From CAZPHU01 sp964586285 (lineage in GTDB: Bacteria > Fibrobacterota > Chitinivibrionia > Chitinivibrionales > CAYFVL01), in assembly GCA_964586285.1 (NCBI GenBank), contig CAZPHU010000006.1, forward strand, positions 1 to 64,000: 64,000 nt of DNA. Reading direction: 5' to 3'. The notes beneath the pieces were generated by a model. The model was not told the origin of the DNA and ran no database searches. It worked only from the letters and a program-made list of their open reading frames with translations. A program made the translations under genes and the position numbers. Below, piece after piece: positions 34,784-44,380 of the stretch; position 1 is the first letter of the stretch; every line of letters begins with the position of its first letter.

Positions 34784-35844
34784 GAATTCTGTGGGATTTA
34801 AGATTGTTTTCGCTTCCATACGCCAAACGGGGAGGCGGCGTAGTAACCAGGCGAATGAGTAGAGTCCTTCGTGACAAAATGGACGAGCATTTAGTCTATA
34901 TACTGGGAAATCCCTCCGACATACCGCCGCAAAGTTTGCCCACCAATTACAAATTCGTCAAGTACGAAAAGTATTCGTGGAAAAAGGATCTGTTTTTTAT
35001 TCCTTTCATAATCATCAGGTACAAAATACGCCTCTGTCATTTCTGGCTAAGTCTTGGGCCTATACACCGGATTGGCCTTCCCCTGATTTTGCCGTGTCGC
35101 GCAATTGCAACGGTTCTTGATTTGGGAGTGGCCTTGTGGAAAGATATTCCTTTTCTTTCAAGTAAACGAAAAACCTGGTATTGGGCAATTCAGAAGTTCT
35201 GTGCTAAAAGGTTTCATGCAGTGCATTTTTATTCGGAGGCCGCTCGAAACGACTACTTCAGTATTTTTGGATGTTCGCAGAAAACTATTATTACCTATCC
35301 ACCTTTTCCGGTCTGGAGTAACAAGCCCGCTGAAAAGAGGAAACCATACATTCTCGCACTGGGAGGAGCACCTCATAAAAATCTCAAAAGAACTATTCAA
35401 GCGTTCGAGCGATTACCCCTCGAGTATTCAGAATTTTTTTTGCTTTTAGCCGGCGAAATTAAACAAGAGGAGATTCCTCAACCGGCTTGTGCCCGAATCC
35501 GATTCGTAAAAATGAAAGATTTCCCAACGCTGCTTTCGGAGTCTTGCGCCTTTGTATCTGCCTCATATCACGAGGGATTCGGATTGCCGATGTTGGAAGC
35601 GATGTATTTGCATTGCCCCCTGGTTCTTTCATCCATACCCAGTCATATGGAGATTGCGGGTGAGGCGGCCGTTTTCGTCGATCCCTTTTCAGTGGCCTCT
35701 ATTCAAGATGGAATTAAAAAGGTTCTATCACGAACAAACTTTTGGGTAGAAAAGTCCCGAAAAGCAGGTTGCTCATATGCTAAATACGCCCAGCATTCTC
35801 CCGGTGCACTTGCCGGATTCTATAAAGAGGTGTCGCGTGCTTAA
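34780..35844 (+). CDS. Family 4 glycosyltransferase
   Basis: The 354-residue product begins MRILWDLRLF with a glycine-rich acceptor loop (AKRGGGVVTRRM). The C-terminal GT-B domain shows ILALGGAPHKNLKRTI (about 190) and the classic SYHEGFGLPMLEAM with the E-x7-E signature near 270, then a VFVDPF loop. These are the donor-sugar contacts of GT4 enzymes. It overlaps the preceding gene by 4 bases and the next by 8. Confidence 0.88.
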   Translation: MRILWDLRLFSLPYAKRGGGVVTRRMSRVLRDKMDEHLVYILGNPSDIPPQSLPTNYKFVKYEKYSWKKDLFFIPFIIIRYKIRLCHFWLSLGPIHRIGLPLILPCRAIATVLDLGVALWKDIPFLSSKRKTWYWAIQKFCAKRFHAVHFYSEAARNDYFSIFGCSQKTIITYPPFPVWSNKPAEKRKPYILALGGAPHKNLKRTIQAFERLPLEYSEFFLLLAGEIKQEEIPQPACARIRFVKMKDFPTLLSESCAFVSASYHEGFGLPMLEAMYLHCPLVLSSIPSHMEIAGEAAVFVDPFSVASIQDGIKKVLSRTNFWVEKSRKAGCSYAKYAQHSPGALAGFYKEVSRA

Positions 35845-37573
35845 TTCAATTGTCATACCCACATATAACAGGAGCGATTTTTTAGAAAGCTGCTTGAATT
35901 CATTATCGAAACAACCCCATATGGAAATGGAAACGGTAGTTGTAGTCGATGATTGTTCCGATAATCCACATGCCGACATAAACAAATCTGTTTGTTCCCA
36001 TTATGGAGTGAATTATGTAAGGCATGCAAGTAACAGAGGCCAGGCCGCCGCACGAAACACAGGGCTGCAGGCAGTAGAATCGGCTTGGGTAACTTTTCTG
36101 GATGATGACGTTCGCGTAAACGATACATGGTATGCTGAATTGCTGGAAAAGATAAGATTGGTACCATCATGTGTGGCGGGTCTCGAAGGTCGTACTATAT
36201 CCAAAGGACAAGGCTTGTGGGATAAGGAGGTTGAGAATCTATCCGGAGGATCGTTTATAACCGCGAATATTTCCTACCGTCGGGAATACTTGCAAAAGGC
36301 AGGTTTTTTTGATGAACGATTCGGTTCATATAATGAAGATTGCGATTTGGCTATACGCATACAACGGTACGGCAAGATTCTTTTCGTGCCCGGAATGTGC
36401 GTGACCCACTCTCCCAGACAGGTCAACCTTTGGTCATATCTATTGTCATCATGCAAAAGAATCCGCAAACAACTCGATTCGGAGCTGTTGCTGTTTATGA
36501 AGGATCGCGATAGATACCATACCTGCCGCTACCGCGCCAATTTCTGGGCCACATATTATGATATCGTTACCCGCCTTTTACTTACTACTCTGCGTCGTCG
36601 CGAGCCGGCCAGATTGGCTGCAAATCCCCTTTCCACTCTGGTTCTCTTTATCAGTACAATTATCGAACAAATATACGCTGGTCTCATGTTTCCGCGGCTT
36701 GCCTCGAAATTTTTGGCCCAAAACCCATTTGACGATCCCTCAATCGATAGGTTGAAAACTGCCTCAATCAATAATATTTCACTTAAATGGATAAACAAGA
36801 TGAGATTATCCCCCAATGTCCACAACGCGCCTTTTTTCCGGATCCACAAAAGACCTGTTTATACTTCAAAGCGGCAGGTAAGACATTTCAGTAAAACCGC
36901 AGGGATTTCTCAATCATCCGTTTTTGTCCGTTTTGATGATGTTTTTCTCCACAATACTACTGAATTTCCCCGATTCATGGAGTTTGTTGAAAAATCTAAG
37001 TTTCCTTTTCTCGCGGGAATAACCGCCCGAGATCTATCTAATAGGCACCACTGGGAGGTTGCAAATAGATTACAGCGGGCGGGAGCGATTATCGGACTTC
37101 ACGGATTTGAACACGATGGAAAATTTGGACCTTTTACAAGCGAAATTCTACAAATGACTTATGGTGAATTGCACGACAGGCTCACCAGGCTTTTTTCAAA
37201 GCTACCAAAGCAACTTCACACTCACGTATTTATTCCTCCATTCAATGCGATTTCACGAGAACAGGTGATACATCTTGCCTCTCGATTCAAGGTTATTTGC
37301 GGGGGGCCGGAAAGCGTCCGTTTCACATGGAGGATCGGGTGTCTTACCGCTTTTGAGGGTGGTTCATTCTACTTTCCATCATTGCCTCCTTTTTATTCAT
37401 CCGCGAAAGAAATGCTTCAAAATGGTGTTGTTGAGGATCTTTTACATTTACAGTTCCCGATTTGCCTGACCTTTCATATGAACCAGGAAGCAACGGATGA
37501 TTTCAAAGCGGTATCCACAATAATTAACAGTGTGCACCAAAGAATACAACCATGGCAGTCTATATGGGAATAA
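35837..37573 (+). CDS. Fusion of GT2 glycosyltransferase with polysaccharide deacetylase-like domain
   Basis: I start it at the GTG at 35837 (AGAGG six bases upstream), which puts SIVIPTYNRSDF right at the N-terminus. The product has 578 residues. Residues 1-230 are a GT-A transferase (FLDDDVR near 90, GGSFITANISYRR, YNEDCDLAIRIQ). Residues 345-575 look like a DUF2334/NodB-type deacetylase. VRFDDV supplies the first Asp, GLHGFEHDG the H-x3-H metal site, and HVFIPPFNA and CLTFHMN later motifs. It may add a sugar and remove N-acetyl groups from the same polymer. The second function is inference from motifs. Confidence 0.78.
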   Translation: MLNSIVIPTYNRSDFLESCLNSLSKQPHMEMETVVVVDDCSDNPHADINKSVCSHYGVNYVRHASNRGQAAARNTGLQAVESAWVTFLDDDVRVNDTWYAELLEKIRLVPSCVAGLEGRTISKGQGLWDKEVENLSGGSFITANISYRREYLQKAGFFDERFGSYNEDCDLAIRIQRYGKILFVPGMCVTHSPRQVNLWSYLLSSCKRIRKQLDSELLLFMKDRDRYHTCRYRANFWATYYDIVTRLLLTTLRRREPARLAANPLSTLVLFISTIIEQIYAGLMFPRLASKFLAQNPFDDPSIDRLKTASINNISLKWINKMRLSPNVHNAPFFRIHKRPVYTSKRQVRHFSKTAGISQSSVFVRFDDVFLHNTTEFPRFMEFVEKSKFPFLAGITARDLSNRHHWEVANRLQRAGAIIGLHGFEHDGKFGPFTSEILQMTYGELHDRLTRLFSKLPKQLHTHVFIPPFNAISREQVIHLASRFKVICGGPESVRFTWRIGCLTAFEGGSFYFPSLPPFYSSAKEMLQNGVVEDLLHLQFPICLTFHMNQEATDDFKAVSTIINSVHQRIQPWQSIWE

Positions 37574-38676
37574 AAAAAGGTACTATCTGGTTTGCGGCAA
37601 ACATTGAGCCCAACTCTTTCGGCGGAATAAGCAGAGTAATGCATTCATACACCGAAATATTGTCTGATCGAGGGTATAACTGTAAAATTATAGTCAACCG
37701 CCCGGGTAATCAAACCGGGTATGTTAAATTTGCTTGTAAAATCCTTTTGATGTTAATTGCAAACCTGTATTCAGCACCTGACTGGATAATAGCCCGATCA
37801 TCGGATGGGGTTTTTTGCGCCGCTTTTCTGAGGATTTTTGGGAAAGTTTTGGGTATAAAAACACGTATTGCCGTGCACAATCATGGTTGGGAGGAAAAAT
37901 TATTTGAAATCGAAAAAAGACTACCGTCACGGCTTATTTTTCCACGAACAACAATCATGGCGCATCTTATCAGGTTTCCTTTGCTACGAACCTCTCTTTA
38001 TGCCGGCGATTGCTGCCTATGCGGAACTTTATCGGAAATAAAATGGCTCAAAAACAGGTATCCTCGTGTAAATAAGAAATTATTTTTCCTGCCCAATGGA
38101 GTACACATGCCGACAAATAACATGATCAGCCGTTTCAATAAACAGCCTGAAGAGTTGGGGTTTGTTTCCGTAGGAGGAGCTACGTGGAAAAAAAATCTTT
38201 CGCATACAGTAAATGTTTTCGAAAATGTCCTTAGAAGTTGTGCAAACTGCTCTCTTACTATGGTGGGGGCTCAAAGGTCGTCTTTTGAAAATTCTTATTC
38301 TAATATTCTGCAGCATATCTCTTTTAAGTCTCAAGCGACATTTGATTGTATGGAACAAATATTTGCCAAAAAGCATATACTCATAAGCTCCTCCCGTTTT
38401 GAGGGAGGACATTCACTTGCGGTACTTGAAGCTATGTCGCACGGAATGATTGTATTCGTCTCGTCCATTGATTCTATGCGGGAGATCGTTAAGGACGGCA
38501 TTAATGGATTTTTGCTGACCGGAGTGGATGTAAATGCGGATGCGCACAAAATTGTTTCGGTCATACAAGACCATGCAAAAATGAAGAAAATAAGCAAAGG
38601 AGCATTTACAAGCGCGTCGCGTCACAGCTGGATGCGCCAAAGTAACCGACTGGAGAAGATACTAAAAAATGTATAA
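37564..38676 (+). CDS. Family 4 glycosyltransferase
   Basis: The product has 370 residues from the ATG at 37564 (the ATG at 37552 is equally possible). Early motifs are IWFAANIEPNSFGGISRVMH and IAVHNHGWEE. The GT-B C-terminal domain has GFVSVGGATWKKNLSHTVNV and the donor-binding SSRFEGGHSLAVLEAMSHG with its E-x7-E spacing near 285. It overlaps the fusion gene upstream and the next transferase downstream. Confidence 0.85.
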   Translation: MGIKKGTIWFAANIEPNSFGGISRVMHSYTEILSDRGYNCKIIVNRPGNQTGYVKFACKILLMLIANLYSAPDWIIARSSDGVFCAAFLRIFGKVLGIKTRIAVHNHGWEEKLFEIEKRLPSRLIFPRTTIMAHLIRFPLLRTSLYAGDCCLCGTLSEIKWLKNRYPRVNKKLFFLPNGVHMPTNNMISRFNKQPEELGFVSVGGATWKKNLSHTVNVFENVLRSCANCSLTMVGAQRSSFENSYSNILQHISFKSQATFDCMEQIFAKKHILISSSRFEGGHSLAVLEAMSHGMIVFVSSIDSMREIVKDGINGFLLTGVDVNADAHKIVSVIQDHAKMKKISKGAFTSASRHSWMRQSNRLEKILKNV

Positions 38677-39613
38677 AGAGATGGAAATATCGGTAATTGT
38701 GGCGTCACATAGACCCAATTTCGTGGGTGGACTTGCGGCTGTGCTTTCGACATTTGTTCACAACACAATCTCTACGGAAATAATTATCGTATGCGATTAT
38801 AACCCCGAGTCTTTTCGTCGTATTTATCCTCTTATTCGATGGGAGTTTTTGGGAGACAAAAGTATTTCGGCCAAGCGAAACAGGGGAATAGCTTTAAGCA
38901 ACGGCAAAATACTGGCTTTCATCGATGATGATTGCAGACCGTCCAGGCAGTGGGTAAAACAAGGTTATGATTATTTAACCAGCCACCCTGATCAGGTCGG
39001 AGTTGAAGGACAAACAACTATAGCATGCCCGTCAACCCAGGATTTGCTGATCACCGACTACAAACGTCTGGAGACGCCGGCTTACCGTACCAACAATATT
39101 TTTTACCGTACGGAGGCAGTGAAGAAAATCGGCGGTTTCGATGAGCGTTTTTCGGTGCAGAGGGAAGATGTCGATCTTGCTTTTTCACTTCTTAAAGAGG
39201 GTTACACTATAGGCTTTTCTCCTGATATTCGAATATCTCATATGATTAGACGTAACGATAGTTGGGACCTTTTAAAGAATTGTTGGAACCGTCGGTTTGA
39301 TCCGCTCCTTTTTAAAAAGCATTCCCAAATGTATCGGAATCATCTTGGTTCACCCTGGTCGGGCAGTATTCTAACAAGTGGATTTATTTTTACAGCAGTG
39401 TTGTGCCTTATTGGCCGCAATAAAGATTTAAAATGGTTGGCTGGTATGCCACTTATTTCATCAACCATCTTTGCATTCAGAAGACGAAAAGGTATGATGT
39501 TCAAGCCGATGCAATTAGCAGTTGATATTTTTTCCGCTTTTCTGGCGCCGTGGGTGCTTTTATCGGCTCTGTTGTTTGGTTCAATAAAACATCGCAAAAT
39601 TTTCCTGTTTTGA
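38669..39613 (+). CDS. Family 2 glycosyltransferase
   Basis: The product has 314 residues with the GT-A start ISVIVASHRPNF, AKRNRGIALSNGKILAFIDD (DxD-type IDDDC near 90) and a RTEAVKKIGGFDERF acceptor motif. Two C-terminal hydrophobic segments at about 230-250 and 280-300 suggest membrane anchoring. The ATG at 38669 overlaps the previous stop. Confidence 0.86.
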   Translation: MYKEMEISVIVASHRPNFVGGLAAVLSTFVHNTISTEIIIVCDYNPESFRRIYPLIRWEFLGDKSISAKRNRGIALSNGKILAFIDDDCRPSRQWVKQGYDYLTSHPDQVGVEGQTTIACPSTQDLLITDYKRLETPAYRTNNIFYRTEAVKKIGGFDERFSVQREDVDLAFSLLKEGYTIGFSPDIRISHMIRRNDSWDLLKNCWNRRFDPLLFKKHSQMYRNHLGSPWSGSILTSGFIFTAVLCLIGRNKDLKWLAGMPLISSTIFAFRRRKGMMFKPMQLAVDIFSAFLAPWVLLSALLFGSIKHRKIFLF

Positions 39614-39619
39614 TCTACT

Positions 39620-40678
39620 ATGCACCTTACCCAAAAACTCTCTATAGCATTCTTTAATAAAGAACTTCCCTCCGACAGACCCAATGGTGTTTCTTGTCAA
39701 GTAGACCGTCTGGCAAATGCTTTAAGTCGTCGGGGACATCAGGTGAGTGTTTACTCTTTCAGTCCCAAACCGTCGGATGCCGGGTATAGACACATTCTAT
39801 TATCTTACGATACAAACAATCCGGTTCTTCGGAAATTTATGCCGGCTCTACATTTCCGCAAAATATCATCCGAAAGTTTTGATATAGTTCATTATCATGG
39901 GGATGATTTTTTGTGTACCGGGAACCAAAGAAGGTTTCGTACTTTTTATGGGTCTGCGTGCTTGGAAGCGTTTCATGCGGGCACAGTAAACAGGTTTTTA
40001 TACCAGCTGCTCTTTTACTTGTTTGAAGGCATTTCGTCTTTTAAAAAAGGTACAACAGTGGGCATTTCCGAAAGCACACGACGATGTATCCCCGGGGTGA
40101 ACAATGTAATCCACTGCGGAGTTCCCACCAAAATATATGTCCCCGGCAAAGAAAAAAGCTCTCATCCAACCATTTTGTTCCTTGGAGATCTTGATAGTCG
40201 CAAAAGAGGAAGACTCCTTATCAAGGAATTTGAAGAAAAAATTCTTCCGTCGATACCCACTTGCGAATTGCGAATTGTGGGACCACAAAAAATTCACAGA
40301 CCCAATGTCACATATTTAGGTACATTGGGTGAAAAGCAACTTATTCGCGAATACCAGAGAGCATGGGTATACTGCCTGCCCAGCTCTTACGAAGGCTTTG
40401 GGGTACCGGCAATTGAGGCGATGGCCTGTGAAACCACCGTTGTTAGTACCAAAAACTCAGGCATTTCCGAAATTGTCACCGATAAGGTGAATGGTTTTAT
40501 TGTTCAATCCCAAAATCTTGGAAAGACCATAGTAGATGTTCTATCCGACAGGAACCTTCTTTTTAATACTGCAAAAGAAGGCAGAAGCTGTTGTGTGAGC
40601 AGATTTGACACCGATCTACTTGCGTGCAAGTATGAAGAACTTTACCTTAAAGCTATTTATGGCAATGAGCATTCATGA
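39620..40678 (+). CDS. Family 4 glycosyltransferase
   Basis: The product has 352 residues with a clear GT-B layout: IAFFNKELPSDRPNGVSCQV glycine loop, ILFLGDLDSRKRGRLLIKEF at about 180 and SSYEGFGVPAIEAMACE with E-x7-E near 255, followed by VTDKVNGFIV. It has the strongest GT4 signature in the locus. It overlaps the polymerase gene by 4 bases (ATGA). Confidence 0.9.
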   Translation: MHLTQKLSIAFFNKELPSDRPNGVSCQVDRLANALSRRGHQVSVYSFSPKPSDAGYRHILLSYDTNNPVLRKFMPALHFRKISSESFDIVHYHGDDFLCTGNQRRFRTFYGSACLEAFHAGTVNRFLYQLLFYLFEGISSFKKGTTVGISESTRRCIPGVNNVIHCGVPTKIYVPGKEKSSHPTILFLGDLDSRKRGRLLIKEFEEKILPSIPTCELRIVGPQKIHRPNVTYLGTLGEKQLIREYQRAWVYCLPSSYEGFGVPAIEAMACETTVVSTKNSGISEIVTDKVNGFIVQSQNLGKTIVDVLSDRNLLFNTAKEGRSCCVSRFDTDLLACKYEELYLKAIYGNEHS

Positions 40679-42156
40679 CTAACTGGATAAAACAAACAGC
40701 GCTTTATCTTGGTATAATTCTTATCGGCAATTTCATAGCCTTCAAACTTGTCCATGTGCCTTTACAGGTTGAATTGGTTATTCTTGCAGCGGTTATTCTG
40801 TTTTATCCAATCATTCGCAACCCCCTTTTCGGTGTGTATGCTCTTTTCATCATTCTTCCCTTTATTCCGCACTTAAGGCGGCTGTATTATCTCATACACT
40901 CTCGGCCGACACTCGATCCTTTGATAGTAGTTGGGGACATATTGTTGTTCTTTATCCTTATTGGCTTGTTTTTTGAATTCAAAGAAAACGAACAAAAGTA
41001 TAAAGGGGTTCGGAAATATGTCTTGATCATAGCTATTTACTTTCTCTATTTGCTGCTTCGCGTATTTGCCTTCAATTTCTTACCGCTTTCCGAAAGCATT
41101 GCCAAATTTAAGTTATACGGACCGCCGGTTTTATCTTTTTTTGTAGGCCTGGTGTATGCACATCATACCGAACATCTAAAACGCATATGGTATATAACTG
41201 TCATAATTGGAATAGCAGCCGGTTTATATGGACTGAAACAACTCCACTTTGGATATTCTGAAGCGGAGAAAATCTGGTTTAACAATATAAACTTTACTAC
41301 ACTTTTCATTCAGGGGATCGCACGTCCGTTTTCCTTTTTCCAGGCTCCCGTTGCGTTTGCCGATTATCAACAGCTGGCCATTATCGGGGCTCTCACACTC
41401 AGCGGCATGCGGACACGTTTCTCTAAATTTTTTCTCCTTTTTGTCCCTCTGTTTTTCTATGCCGTGCTCATTACATCGGTACGCTCAAGCTGGATCGGAA
41501 TAATGATTACTTTCGTTCTTTGGTTCACTCTTTTTCATATCAGAGGAAATAAACAACGAGTAACAATAATGGCAGTATCATTTTTTGGATTCGTTTTGTT
41601 TGAATTTCTTAAAGGGACAGTTGATGCTGGGTTGTCGATCGGAGGATTCTTCGATCTAATAATGCGAGTAATACCAAAGCAGCAATACATCGACCTTCTG
41701 GTTACCAATCGCACCACCGCTTTAGAAAATCCCCTTGGTGAACATTCCCTGATTTCGCGATTCGTTCTCTGGAAATTTCTTTTCACATCATCGATAGATC
41801 CCATATATGGTCTTGTTGGACGCGGACTCGGAACTTTGAAGGCGGATTCGTTATATATGACTTATCTGGCTGAATTCGGGTACCCGGGTTTACTATTTAT
41901 AGTTTTAATAATTTTTTCTTTCGTAAGAAAAGGTGTCTATTTGATGGACACAGCGCAAGATTCGGATATTCGAATGATAGCAAAAGGCGTCACCTCACTC
42001 AACGTTGTATTCGCGATAGTCAGCCTTACCGGCACTCATATTCATTACTTTCCGGGAGACATTTATTTCTGGTTTTGGAATGGGGTTTTGATAATGATAT
42101 ATTCGAACCGTAACTCTCAACCAAATGCTAAGTATGAAACTGCTGATAACTCTTGA
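40675..42156 (+). CDS. O-antigen ligase/Wzy-type polymerase-like membrane protein
   Basis: The 493-residue protein has about 11-12 predicted membrane helices. It also has a large external loop between about 315 and 375 that holds ISRFVLWKF, as in Wzy_C/WaaL proteins (RxxxW motif). It is the only polytopic protein in the polysaccharide locus and so the best candidate for the polymerase. Ligase activity cannot be excluded. It overlaps the next transferase by 23 bases. Confidence 0.8.
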   Translation: MTNWIKQTALYLGIILIGNFIAFKLVHVPLQVELVILAAVILFYPIIRNPLFGVYALFIILPFIPHLRRLYYLIHSRPTLDPLIVVGDILLFFILIGLFFEFKENEQKYKGVRKYVLIIAIYFLYLLLRVFAFNFLPLSESIAKFKLYGPPVLSFFVGLVYAHHTEHLKRIWYITVIIGIAAGLYGLKQLHFGYSEAEKIWFNNINFTTLFIQGIARPFSFFQAPVAFADYQQLAIIGALTLSGMRTRFSKFFLLFVPLFFYAVLITSVRSSWIGIMITFVLWFTLFHIRGNKQRVTIMAVSFFGFVLFEFLKGTVDAGLSIGGFFDLIMRVIPKQQYIDLLVTNRTTALENPLGEHSLISRFVLWKFLFTSSIDPIYGLVGRGLGTLKADSLYMTYLAEFGYPGLLFIVLIIFSFVRKGVYLMDTAQDSDIRMIAKGVTSLNVVFAIVSLTGTHIHYFPGDIYFWFWNGVLIMIYSNRNSQPNAKYETADNS

Positions 42157-43207
42157 TTTTCCGCCCGAACACGGAGGTATACAAAGACTGCTGAAAAATA
42201 TGGTACAAAGCAGTTTTTCCGACAATGACGTGTTGCTTATCGGGTGCGAGCCGCGGAATGTTAATCATCTGGACTCCCTTCCCGGAAAGCATATTCGCAA
42301 ATCTTTTTTTGGCGCGAAACTCAATAAGAAACTGTCATTATTTTTTCTTATTCCGTCTTTTCTAAAAATTATCAGAAATACAAAGGAGCCCGTTGATGTT
42401 GAATGCGCAAATGTATATGCCGCCGCTGTTCCGTGGCTGATATCGTTTCTAGTCGATCAACCTTACAGCGTCAATGTGTTGGGAACCGAAATAATCGATG
42501 TGTCCAAATCAAGAATCAAGCATTTTTTATTCCGAAGTATTCTCGTGCGCGCCGAGAAAATATTCATACTTACAGATCATATTGGAACACTTTTAAGTCG
42601 CGAGAAGCTGGGCGGTAACGTAGTCAAAAGGTATCCACGAATTTCTCTACCATTGCATACTTCGAAAGTAAACTTCAAAGATCGAATGTATAACATCTTA
42701 TCTGTAGGAAGGCTTGTTCCTCATAAGGGACATCATATTCTGATACAATCTGCAGCTCTGCTTCCTACCGATCTTCCCTGGAGCATACACATAGTAGGGG
42801 ACGGCTCACAAAAAAATGATCTTATGGATCTAATTAACAGGTACAATTTAAAGCCTCGAATTTTTATTCATACGAACCTTAACGATCAGCAGGTTAAAAA
42901 CCATTACTTAAATGCCGGTGTGTTTTCATTTCCATCGCTGGAAAGCGCCTCGGGAGTTGAGGGTTTCGGTCTTGTCCTGCTGGACGCCATGGCCCATGGT
43001 CTGGCAATAGCAGCAAGCGCATCAGGCGGTATTCCCGAGGTATTAGATTACGGCAATTGCGGACGACTCGTTTCGCAGGGAGATGCCTTTGAACTAAGCA
43101 ATGCTTTTAAGGAAATTTGGAAAGATCCACGGGCAGCTAAGAAAAGAATCAATGCAGGTTATAAACATGTTAGAAAATTTTCCTTAAAAGAAGAATGCGA
43201 CGCATAA
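42134..43207 (+). CDS. Family 4 glycosyltransferase
   Basis: From the ATG at 42134 the product has 357 residues and starts MKLLITLDFPPEHGGIQRLL, the usual GT4 acceptor loop. The ATG at 42125 would add three residues. The C-terminal domain carries ILSVGRLVPHKGHHILIQS, IVGDGSQ and the donor site SLESASGVEGFGLVLLDAMA. It lies within the polymerase gene's end and abuts the last transferase. Confidence 0.9.
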   Translation: MKLLITLDFPPEHGGIQRLLKNMVQSSFSDNDVLLIGCEPRNVNHLDSLPGKHIRKSFFGAKLNKKLSLFFLIPSFLKIIRNTKEPVDVECANVYAAAVPWLISFLVDQPYSVNVLGTEIIDVSKSRIKHFLFRSILVRAEKIFILTDHIGTLLSREKLGGNVVKRYPRISLPLHTSKVNFKDRMYNILSVGRLVPHKGHHILIQSAALLPTDLPWSIHIVGDGSQKNDLMDLINRYNLKPRIFIHTNLNDQQVKNHYLNAGVFSFPSLESASGVEGFGLVLLDAMAHGLAIAASASGGIPEVLDYGNCGRLVSQGDAFELSNAFKEIWKDPRAAKKRINAGYKHVRKFSLKEECDA

Positions 43208-44347
43208 ATGAAACGGATCGTTTTCCTAAATCACTGGGCGGCGAATATGGGCGGAGCGGAATACTCTCTTTTGTCCCTTTTGAAATATGCCTCCAAATAT
43301 TTTGAATGTATTTTAATTACAACAGAAGACGGCCCCCTGGTTGAAAGGTCAAAAGAGTATGGAGTCTCCCACATCATTGTTCGGTGCACAAAAAATGTAG
43401 AAAGCTTGCGCCGAGATTCTATCATTCCCGCCTTCTTTAAAAATATACCCGCGGTTCTTGGGTATCTGGGCTTTCTAATACGATTGTATCGCAAGTTGTG
43501 TGTAATCAGGCCGGATTTGATACATGCAAACGTACCCAAATCTCATATAGCCCTTGGAATTTTATCCCTGACGGGACTTCGCTCACCGGGGTTAATTCAC
43601 ATTCGCGAGATTTTTAACAAATCTTCTGTGCCGTATCATATTTATTCTATTCTTTTTTCGAAGCTTTGGGGTATAGCAGTATCAAAAGCCGTCTATGATG
43701 CCCTGCCTTTTTCCCTGAAAAAACGAAGCTCCGTTATTTATAACGGCATATGTATTCCCGCAAAAGTTCCCAGGCACAGAAATAAACGTATGCTGCGATT
43801 AATATATCTGGGAAGAATCGTGCCGTGGAAAGGATGTCGGGAGCTTATCGAAATTGTAGAAAACATCAGGCGAAGCAGACAGGCTAAGGTTTTTCTCACA
43901 CTTGCGGGAGACACGACATACTGGAGTGAAGAGTACCGTATTAATTTACAGAATCGCGTTCGAAATTCCGATTTGCTAAATGATTATGTACAGATTTTAA
44001 ACCATCAGGAAAATATAGGAGAGCTGTTTGCAGAGCACGATATTTTCTGCACAGCTTCATACAATGAACCGTTTGGTAGATCAACTGCTGAAGCACAGGC
44101 CTTCGGTTTACCGGTAATTGCCTATGATTCAGGCGGAGTAAAGGAGATTGTAGACCATGGGGTAACCGGTCTTCTTGTTGAACAGGGAAACACAACGGCA
44201 TTCCAACAGGCGCTTATTAAATTGTACAAAGATCGCCGACTATTGGAAAAGATGGGCATGAACGGAACTCGACGCGCCGCTTTAAAATTCGATGAAGAAA
44301 AACAAGGAATCGAACAGGTAAACTACCTCAGACGGGCAATACACTAA
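43208..44347 (+). CDS. Family 4 glycosyltransferase, last gene of the polysaccharide locus
   Basis: The product has 379 residues with the acceptor loop NHWAANMGGAEYSLLSLL, then IHANVPKSHIALG. The C-terminal GT-B half has LIYLGRIVPWKGCRELIEIV and TASYNEPFGRSTAEAQAFG with the E-x7-E variant, and ends GVTGLLVEQGN. It starts directly after the previous stop. No terminator is visible in the 33 bases before the convergent gene. Confidence 0.9.
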   Translation: MKRIVFLNHWAANMGGAEYSLLSLLKYASKYFECILITTEDGPLVERSKEYGVSHIIVRCTKNVESLRRDSIIPAFFKNIPAVLGYLGFLIRLYRKLCVIRPDLIHANVPKSHIALGILSLTGLRSPGLIHIREIFNKSSVPYHIYSILFSKLWGIAVSKAVYDALPFSLKKRSSVIYNGICIPAKVPRHRNKRMLRLIYLGRIVPWKGCRELIEIVENIRRSRQAKVFLTLAGDTTYWSEEYRINLQNRVRNSDLLNDYVQILNHQENIGELFAEHDIFCTASYNEPFGRSTAEAQAFGLPVIAYDSGGVKEIVDHGVTGLLVEQGNTTAFQQALIKLYKDRRLLEKMGMNGTRRAALKFDEEKQGIEQVNYLRRAIH

Positions 44348-44380
44348 ACAATTTACTATCTAGATTATGAAAATTGCTCT

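Noticed and set aside
37564..38676. Reading the overlaps between transferase genes as frameshifts or gene fusions
   Set aside because: Each overlap is 4-23 bases with a sensible start, stop and full-length domains on both sides. This is ordinary translational coupling.
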